Shown piece by piece: positions 15,288 to 21,251 of a DNA stretch of 45,513 nt (positions within the stretch are counted from its first letter, which is position 1; every line of letters starts with the position of its first letter). The notes under the pieces are model-generated. The model made no database searches. It had not been told where the DNA came from and saw only the letters and a list, made by a program, of their open reading frames with translations. The stretch lies in contig JAFECQ010000011.1 of assembly GCA_018242065.1 (NCBI GenBank), forward strand, positions 1 to 45,513, read 5' to 3'. A program made the position numbers and the translations under genes. Origin of the DNA: Pseudomonadota bacterium. Lineage in GTDB: Bacteria; Pseudomonadota; Alphaproteobacteria; UBA9655.

Positions 15288-16562
15288 ATGTCATTTGAAA
15301 AGTTAGGATTAAACACTAAAACCTTACAAGCCATCGCGGATGTAGGATATACGACTCCAACCCCTATTCAAGAAATCGCCATTCCCCTTCTTTTAGAAGG
15401 GCGTGATATTATTGCGTTAGCACAAACAGGCTCAGGTAAAACAGCGTCTTTTATTCTTCCACTCTTAGATTTACTCACGAGGGGTAGAGCAAAAGCTCGT
15501 ATGCCACGTTCTTTAATCGTTGAACCTACGCGTGAGCTCGCGGCACAAGTGGCCGAAGATTTTGCAATCTATGGAAAACATCATAATTTTACGGTTGCTC
15601 TTTTAATAGGTGGGGAGTCGTTTGCCGACCAGGAAAAAAAGCTGCTTAAGGGAGTCGATGTTTTAATTGTGACGCCTGGACGGCTGTTGGATCTCTATGA
15701 GCGAGGCAAGATTCTTTTGAATGATGTTAAGATGTTCGTCATTGATGAGGCTGATCGCATGATGGATATGGGGTTTATTCCTGATATCGAACGCATCGCT
15801 TCTCTTCTTCCTCCTCACCAAACGGCTCTATTTTCAGCAACCATGCCACCTCCGATTCGTCATTTGACACAGCAATTTTTAAAACAACCTGAAGAAATAT
15901 CGATTTCTCATTCGACAAAAGCTGCAGCAAGCATTGAACAATATATTGTTCGCGTTTTGGAGAAAGATAAACGAAATGCTTTGAGAACCCTTTTAAAACA
16001 GCAAAATCTTCACCAGGTGATTGTATTCTGTAATCGTAAGAAGGAAGTGGATGTTGTTTGTAGCTCCATGCGCACCCACGGATTCAATGTAGGGGCTCTC
16101 CATGGGGATATAAGCCAGAGCGCACGTAACGATACGCTAAAGGCCTTTAAAGAAGGTAAAATCGATCTTTTAATTGCAAGCGATGTGGCTGCACGAGGAT
16201 TAGATGTGGAAGATCTACCTGGTGTTGTTAATTTTCACGTTCCAACGAATCCAGAAGACTATATTCATCGTGTAGGACGTACGGGAAGAGCAGGTAAAGA
16301 AGGAAAAGCATTTACGCTGGTCTCTCCCCATGAAGAAAAGCATCTCGCCTTAATCTTTAAAACACTCAACAAAACAATTGATGAATATTCATTAGGTCTT
16401 GAAGTCAAAGCACAGGAAAAGAAAGTGAAACCATCGCCCCAGCCAAAGAAACCGGCTCCACCAACAAAAACTGTTACGCAGCGACATGAACCTCAACCTC
16501 AACCTCAACAGGTTGAAGAGGGATTTGGAGATCATGTTCCTGCATTTATGCAGGTGAAATAA
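15288..16562 (+). CDS. rhlE: DEAD-box ATP-dependent RNA helicase, RhlE-like
   Basis: A 424-residue helicase with the full motif set: Q-motif TPTPIQEIAIP, AQTGSGKT at 45-52, PTRELA at 80-85, TPGRLLD, DEAD at 153-156, SAT at 183-185, and motif VI HRVGRTGRAG. The last ~45 residues are a low-complexity basic, proline- and glutamine-rich tail (PQPKKPAPPTK...QPQPQPQ), typical of RhlE proteins and used for RNA binding. It unwinds short RNA duplexes in ribosome assembly or mRNA decay. It has SD AAGGA and a possible promoter TTGACT 15221 / TTTAAG 15245. It is the only obvious housekeeping gene inside the accessory segment. Confidence 0.92.
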   Translation: MSFEKLGLNTKTLQAIADVGYTTPTPIQEIAIPLLLEGRDIIALAQTGSGKTASFILPLLDLLTRGRAKARMPRSLIVEPTRELAAQVAEDFAIYGKHHNFTVALLIGGESFADQEKKLLKGVDVLIVTPGRLLDLYERGKILLNDVKMFVIDEADRMMDMGFIPDIERIASLLPPHQTALFSATMPPPIRHLTQQFLKQPEEISISHSTKAAASIEQYIVRVLEKDKRNALRTLLKQQNLHQVIVFCNRKKEVDVVCSSMRTHGFNVGALHGDISQSARNDTLKAFKEGKIDLLIASDVAARGLDVEDLPGVVNFHVPTNPEDYIHRVGRTGRAGKEGKAFTLVSPHEEKHLALIFKTLNKTIDEYSLGLEVKAQEKKVKPSPQPKKPAPPTKTVTQRHEPQPQPQQVEEGFGDHVPAFMQVK

Positions 16563-16665
16563 AGCTACATTTTTTAATTTAATTATTAACTTCTTCTTAA
16601 GGAATGAGAGTTAAATTAGGACTCAAGCCTTTAGGGCCTTAGCAAAGCAATTAAAAGGAAAAATA

Positions 16666-17283
16666 ATGAATATTCTTGTATTCGGTATTTTTTTGACTGC
16701 ATTCACAGTTGAACAAACATATGCTCAATCAACAGCAAAAGGAGCTCTAAGTAGCTCACCTGTACAACCTGCTGCTCAAGACTGTCAAACATGTGTAACA
16801 AACGCAATAGATGCCTGCCAAAGTTTTGGCGCATATAATCAATTGCAGTATCCATGTTATTCTTATTATATCAAAACGTATTGCCACAAATGTGGAGGCA
16901 ATGTTAACCCTAATGAACCTATGATATCTTTAAGTGCGGCTACAATCTGGGAAAATTGTATTAATCAGAATCAATGTTATTCATCCACGATCCCGCAGTG
17001 CAAAGAATGCGTTGCACCCGATGCTCTTGTGTGCGGCCCTAACCCAATTAATTCAGAAAGTGATGCCCAAAAGTTTTGCCCAGATCTTTGCAAGGTTTAT
17101 CAGAACGGTCAAGGTCGTCAATATCTTTGGGATTCAAACCACATTAATAAATCTTCTAGTGGATCTTCTAAAGGTTATGCCAAAGGTGTGTTGAGCTGCG
17201 CAGACAATGCCCCAAATTGTGGGTGTAGTTTAAGTAATTCTTCTGCTTGTAATTGCTATGTACATTTCCATGGAGAAAAATAG
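16666..17283 (+). CDS. secreted 18-cysteine protein of unknown function
   Basis: A 205-residue protein with signal peptide MNILVFGIFLTAFTVEQTYA, cleavage before QST. The mature protein has 18 cysteines with several C-x-x-C pairs (DCQTC, CHKC, QCKEC, CGCS), an even count compatible with nine disulfides. A Ser/Gly/Lys-rich linker (SSSGSSKGYAKG) separates the last cysteine cluster. It lacks the GRxC core of the 16-Cys paralogues, so it is a different type. It has SD AAGGAAAA and lies 103 bases after rhlE. A short hairpin CTCTC-GG-GAGAG follows the stop directly. No family recognised. Confidence 0.75.
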   Translation: MNILVFGIFLTAFTVEQTYAQSTAKGALSSSPVQPAAQDCQTCVTNAIDACQSFGAYNQLQYPCYSYYIKTYCHKCGGNVNPNEPMISLSAATIWENCINQNQCYSSTIPQCKECVAPDALVCGPNPINSESDAQKFCPDLCKVYQNGQGRQYLWDSNHINKSSSGSSKGYAKGVLSCADNAPNCGCSLSNSSACNCYVHFHGEK

Positions 17284-17377
17284 CTCTCGGGAGAGGTATG
17301 TTTTCAGGTTTGAGACTAGCTATGTCTAATAGATTCGTCTATAATTCCACTTAATTAAAAAAAGAACAGGGGTTTCG

Positions 17378-17833
17378 ATGAAAAAGGCATTTATATTTCT
17401 ATTAGGTTTTACAGTTATATTTTCTTTTAATCGGCTGTATGCCCAAAATACAAATCCCATGCCACCCTGTAGTTGCATTACTTCGGATGGCAAAAAATAT
17501 CAGATTTATTGTCAGGAGGCTACTGATAGTACCTGTTATCATGATTGTGATTGTACTGCAGGTAGAAGATGCTCTGGCAGAGAAGGCAATCAGGGATATT
17601 GTCGAGGCTATGCGTGGGATCTTCCTGACTGTGAAATTGGTTCTTATTTTTGTGTGGACAGCGGCGCTGGATACAACAGCTTATCTGCGTGTAAGGAACA
17701 GGGAAAGTGTGATTTCGATAGTTCAGAAGCTAACTGCGATTGCTCTTGGGGTCGCGGCTGTGAGGGGAACGGCGTGTGCAATAATATGCCTACTCTCCTC
17801 CATAAAGATAGCACCAAAAAGCCTGTAAAATAG
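17378..17833 (+). CDS. secreted Cys-rich protein, paralogue of the 2x8-cysteine protein at 13974
   Basis: A 151-residue protein with signal peptide MKKAFIFLLGFTVIFSFNRLYA, cleavage before QNT. It has 16 mature cysteines in two modules of eight with cores CDCTAGRRC and CDCSWGRGC, matching C-x-C-x-x-G-R-x-C in the paralogue at 13974-14441. It ends in the basic tail LLHKDSTKKPVK. Little besides cysteines, Gly/Arg of the core and the tail is conserved, suggesting fast divergence under a disulfide scaffold. It is encoded on the opposite strand to its paralogue, on the other side of rhlE. Function unknown. Confidence 0.77.
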   Translation: MKKAFIFLLGFTVIFSFNRLYAQNTNPMPPCSCITSDGKKYQIYCQEATDSTCYHDCDCTAGRRCSGREGNQGYCRGYAWDLPDCEIGSYFCVDSGAGYNSLSACKEQGKCDFDSSEANCDCSWGRGCEGNGVCNNMPTLLHKDSTKKPVK

Positions 17834-18013
17834 AACCTGAAGCTCTAAAGATAGATTAAAGCTAAGAGCGCGAGAGAGGATAAAAAAGTGCCAGCAATAG
17901 AGATGGACCTCTGTGTATTTCCAAGAGAAAACTTAAACTTCTGTCAGATCTGTGTTGGTCAAGCGTGAATCTTTAAGGATCAAACACTTAAGCATTTATT
18001 TCCTCTTTTTTTT

Positions 18014-18442
18014 CTATTTTATATCTTTTTGAAGATGAGATTTAACAGTATTACTTTTAAGATTACCCACCGCAGGTTGGACACTAAAGCCCGGCACAGG
18101 AGATTCAATACTATTAACCTGGAAACCTTCTGAACCCATATAAGCGCACACAATAGTCGTACCGTAATAAGAGAGATAACCATTTGTCTGGTTCATGCAA
18201 TTTTGCCAGTTTTGTACTTCTAACTGACCGCTGGGGCACTTGCAGTACATAATCGATACACCGGACATAGTGTCACAGGAAGAACATATAGTATTATAGG
18301 CTGGATAAGCTGCAGTAGGATTATTAACAGTAGGACAGCGTGGTTTACCCTCATCGTAGGATCCACAACTAAAGCTCTTTACTAAAGGATTGATAATGGT
18401 AAACAACGATAAAGTTAGTATTGTTAAAGAAGTAATATGCAT
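18014..18442 (-). CDS. secreted Cys-containing protein with Lys-rich tail
   Basis: A 142-residue protein with signal peptide MHITSLTILTLSLFTIINPLVKS, then FSCGSYDEGKPRC. The mature part has eight cysteines (IC-SSC, YCKC pairs included) within the first ~85 residues. A cysteine-free C-terminal part ends NTVKSHLQKDIK, resembling the basic tails of three neighbours. It converges on the 151-aa gene with 180 bases between and is preceded by the 104-aa gene on the same strand, 46 bases away. No family recognised. Part of the local exported-protein group. Confidence 0.72.
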   Translation of the reverse strand: MHITSLTILTLSLFTIINPLVKSFSCGSYDEGKPRCPTVNNPTAAYPAYNTICSSCDTMSGVSIMYCKCPSGQLEVQNWQNCMNQTNGYLSYYGTTIVCAYMGSEGFQVNSIESPVPGFSVQPAVGNLKSNTVKSHLQKDIK

Positions 18443-18488
18443 GTTTTTTTTCCTTATTTAGATGTTATTTATTTCTTTCATTTTATCA

Positions 18489-18803
18489 TTACGATCTGCT
18501 TTGCAGAGGTTTTGGTGGTTTGCAATCGGTGGGAAAGGTATAATTTTGACTCGTATTAGCACAACACTCTCCTGGGCTGCTTTGTTGACTGGCGTACGCG
18601 CCATTACTCATGCATGGATAGCCAGTTGCATTAGGACCGGTACCATACGGGGTTTCATATCCATCACAACATGCGTAATTATCTTTACTAATCTCGTAAC
18701 ACGCACATTGTGCGCGAAGGCCAGAGTTGGAGCTTAGGATGATCATGCTGAATGCAACAAATGATATGGTTTGTGTTAGCTTTTTTGATATAAGAGCCTC
18801 CAT
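18489..18803 (-). CDS. small secreted eight-cysteine protein
   Basis: A 104-residue protein with an N-terminal signal peptide (LTQTISFVAFSMIILSSNSGLRA, cleavage before QCA), giving a mature protein of about 73 residues. The mature part has eight cysteines in an arrangement C-x-C...CC...C...CC...C (including the doublets ACC and ECC), a layout often seen in small disulfide-knotted proteins. It is likely co-transcribed with the downstream 142-aa gene. No family recognised. Its coding strand is supported by the signal peptide and cysteine bias; the opposing frame at 18462-18737 has neither. Confidence 0.7.
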   Translation of the reverse strand: MEALISKKLTQTISFVAFSMIILSSNSGLRAQCACYEISKDNYACCDGYETPYGTGPNATGYPCMSNGAYASQQSSPGECCANTSQNYTFPTDCKPPKPLQSRS

Positions 18804-18989
18804 CCTTTATAGTATTTATTAAAACTCTTAGATGATCATCTTATAATAAAATTAAAATTTTGTTAATCAAAAACACTTAGATTCATAGGTGGCAATAAGT
18901 CAAAAGTAGAGTCAGTATAGAATTCTCTTAACTCTTTCCTAAGAATTTTATGAAAGAGTAGAGATAGATGAAATTTATAAGAGATCCCT

Positions 18990-19385
18990 ATGATGAGACA
19001 TGCATCCATCTTTCTTTTATGGTTGAGCATTCTAGTGTTTGCCGAAGCAGTCTGTGCTCAAACTTACTGCCCTTCTGTAGATCAAATCCAGTGGATGCTT
19101 GATAAGAATAATAAATGGTATGTAACGCCTCCACAAGGATGGCAGTCTGTTCCAAAGAAAATAGATAACAAAGGAAATCTTCCTATAGTTACCACAGCTT
19201 TCGAAGACAATGCTATAGAACTCGAGCCTACCCGTTCTCGCATCTATAGCCTAGAATGTGTGTATTCTTTTGAATCCTACGACACATATTTGAGTTTATT
19301 TTTCAACATTCCTGTGACGCAAGGGGAAACTTGTACATTCCTCTCGGGTAAAATCGGCGTCATCTGTTCTGCATCTAGCAAATAA
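18990..19385 (+). CDS. small secreted four-cysteine protein, DUF3757-like N-terminus
   Basis: A 131-residue protein with signal peptide SIFLLWLSILVFAEAVCA, cleavage before QTY. The mature part begins with a CP-x-x-x-x-I pattern and has four cysteines (CP, ECVY, ETCTF, VICS), with aromatic residues in beta-like segments. The 45104-45421 protein has a similar CP-x-x-x-x-I start and four cysteines, so a distant relationship is possible. This pattern recalls small secreted DUF3757-type proteins of intracellular bacteria, but the match is weak. ATG 18990 or the next ATG, three bases later, is the start. Confidence 0.65.
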   Translation: MMRHASIFLLWLSILVFAEAVCAQTYCPSVDQIQWMLDKNNKWYVTPPQGWQSVPKKIDNKGNLPIVTTAFEDNAIELEPTRSRIYSLECVYSFESYDTYLSLFFNIPVTQGETCTFLSGKIGVICSASSK

Positions 19386-19732
19386 AAGATAAATGTAAAG
19401 GCATAACAATAGGGTCACACTGAATGCGGTTAGTCATATGTGACAACTATGCATTCATGCAGCATAGGTAAAAGAATAGGCTATAACCTGAAATATGGAC
19501 TAATTTTTTCGACATATATCTCTCCTGTTTTGATTATGTTGTTTTTAGATTCTTTGGAATTCCTAGATGATTATTCTACAAAAAATATTAATATTACATT
19601 CATAAAAGAAATGAAATCTTTTTGAGAGATGGTTGTAATCTTTATTGATTTATGCTTATCTTGAAAATTCTCTTGAGAGAGAATAAATATTCTCACTGAT
19701 ATAATAAAGGATGTTATTTATAGGGCTGATTA
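19386..19732. other. intergenic region with palindrome near the 451-aa gene promoter
   Basis: These 347 AT-rich bases hold only a doubtful 61-codon frame (19440-19625) without SD or recognisable product. Near the 3' end is a perfect palindrome GAGAATA-AA-TATTCTC at 19679-19694, followed by TATAAT at 19700-19705, 28 bases before the 451-aa gene. The palindrome lies just upstream of the -10, the position of many repressor or activator sites. Confidence 0.5.
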
Positions 19733-21088
19733 ATGTTAAAAATTAGATTGTTAAATACAGTATATTTTGTTTTGTTTCTAGTATTTTTTAGAGCGGTTGA
19801 TGTCTGGGGAATGGATGATAGATCTCTTACCGCTAGCTCCCCACGACGATTGTCGGTTGGTGATATACCTGATTCTACAAAGTTAAAAAAACGAAGGCAG
19901 CGTTCTACCTCGTCTAAGCCCCAAATTAAAAGATCTGCAAGTCCCGTTTATGACCGAGCTGAAGTCTTACCACCACATATTTATGCTTTGCGAGAAACGC
20001 AACGTGAGGTTGTGGAGCTTATTTTTGATCACGTTGAGAGCCATATTCCTCACAATGATGAAGGGGTGACGCGATGGTTTCTGACAGGTCCATATGAAGC
20101 TTATTGCGATAAGCTCTTGGGGATTTTAACTCGTTTTAATGATTCGGATGAAAGAAGTTATGTTCTTGGACTCATTAATGAGGAGACCGATCAGATTAAG
20201 AAGGATTACGGGAAATTATCTGACTGTTGTGATGCTGTACGCGATTTATCAAGTTTATCACTTGAAGAAAAGCCGATTTTACTTAGATTAGCTAAAGACT
20301 GGAAAGCTAAACATCCTTTTGTTCCTTTTGATTTAAGAAATTCTCTCAAATTTCTGCAGAGTGCTCCAGTTTTATGGATGAATTTTTATGATGTTCTGGA
20401 GGCTCAATTTTGTGGCGAGAGTTATTCTCGTTGGCAAACTTCTCAAGCGGAAAAATTGCTTAATGAAGCATCCATTCCTTTCGTTATTCCAGTTGTTCAA
20501 GAATGTATGCGTGAATGGAAAGATTTGGACGTTGATGTTCCTTTTCATATTAGACTTATCCATTTAATTCATATTTTTTCAAAAATGCATGATAGTCAAA
20601 GAGAGTATAAAGAAAAGTTATTTGGAATTTTAATACATACGCAAAGTAGAAGGGAACGATCTTACACTTGGACTGAGTTTTATAATTGTGCTCTTAATCA
20701 AACAATCCAATCGGCAAATTTTAAGCAAGTGATTGATATGACCATAGCCATTCAGCAACTTATGCCTGAAGTAGAAATGGGAGGTAACTGTCCCAATGTT
20801 CGAAAATTTTTGTATATAATGAACCAGCTCCAGAATCAGCAGGGAATGATGGGGATAGAACTTTATACCGCCTTAAATGAGACAAAAGAATGCAAGCGGC
20901 AAAGATTTTTGGACGCAGTGTATGAGTATGCGTTAGATGGATCACCCGAAAGTTCAAAAACTCCCGTTAGCTCTCGTGTGCAGAAACTAGAACTCTTTGC
21001 GAATTTAAAAAAGATGAAAGAAGATAAGGAGAGAGCTGATTTAGAGTTGGTTTATGCTGATTGTGAAGATGCCGCCACGAAAAATTAA
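19733..21088 (+). CDS. large secreted protein of unknown function
   Basis: A 451-residue protein with an N-terminal signal peptide (LLNTVYFVLFLVFFRAVDVWG) and then a Ser/Arg/Lys-rich, probably disordered stretch to ~residue 75. The rest looks all-helical and rich in charged residues, ending in a Lys/Glu-rich helix (LELFANLKKMKEDKERADLELVYADC). The signal-peptide-plus-MDDRS start resembles other secreted proteins in this window. I recognise no domain. Its stop overlaps by two bases the stop of a possible gene remnant on the other strand (21085-21243). A host-directed role is only a guess from context. Confidence 0.7.
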   Translation: MLKIRLLNTVYFVLFLVFFRAVDVWGMDDRSLTASSPRRLSVGDIPDSTKLKKRRQRSTSSKPQIKRSASPVYDRAEVLPPHIYALRETQREVVELIFDHVESHIPHNDEGVTRWFLTGPYEAYCDKLLGILTRFNDSDERSYVLGLINEETDQIKKDYGKLSDCCDAVRDLSSLSLEEKPILLRLAKDWKAKHPFVPFDLRNSLKFLQSAPVLWMNFYDVLEAQFCGESYSRWQTSQAEKLLNEASIPFVIPVVQECMREWKDLDVDVPFHIRLIHLIHIFSKMHDSQREYKEKLFGILIHTQSRRERSYTWTEFYNCALNQTIQSANFKQVIDMTIAIQQLMPEVEMGGNCPNVRKFLYIMNQLQNQQGMMGIELYTALNETKECKRQRFLDAVYEYALDGSPESSKTPVSSRVQKLELFANLKKMKEDKERADLELVYADCEDAATKN

Positions 21089-21243
21089 GCTTTCTTATCT
21101 TTAAGCTGAGGCAAAGTGGCTATTCCCTTTCTATAAGGACGTATTTCTTTTTTATTTACAACAAACGGAGTGTTTGACGTTTCAGGAGTGCCATTTAAAA
21201 ACAGGGGAGCCTGATTTAAAATGTACACTCCTGAAGTCTTTTC
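21085..21243 (-). pseudogene. possible 3'-terminal gene remnant behind the 997-aa gene
   Basis: On the minus strand, in a frame different from the 997-aa gene, about 50 codons read like real protein: PEKTSGVYILNQAPLFLNG, then NTPFVVNKKEIRPYRKGIA, ending LKDKKA before TAA. There is no ATG start; a GTG sits directly on its only SD-like sequence. It could be the surviving end of a deleted gene, or a former C-terminal extension of the 997-aa protein lost by frameshift. A 10-base inverted repeat (TTCAGGAGTG 21181-21190, CACTCCTGAA 21226-21235) lies within it. Confidence 0.35.
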
Positions 21244-21251
21244 AGGTCATT

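Noticed and set aside
17439..17828. 129-codon alternative frame inside the 151-aa Cys-rich gene
   Set aside because: It lacks SD and signal peptide, while the overlapping frame has both and a paralogue.
18462..18737. 91-codon plus-strand frame opposite the 104-aa gene
   Set aside because: The minus-strand frame has a signal peptide and an even cysteine pattern; this one has neither.
19440..19625. 61-codon open frame MTTMHSCSIG...
   Set aside because: No SD, no family and AT-rich composition; it lies in the promoter region of the 451-aa gene.
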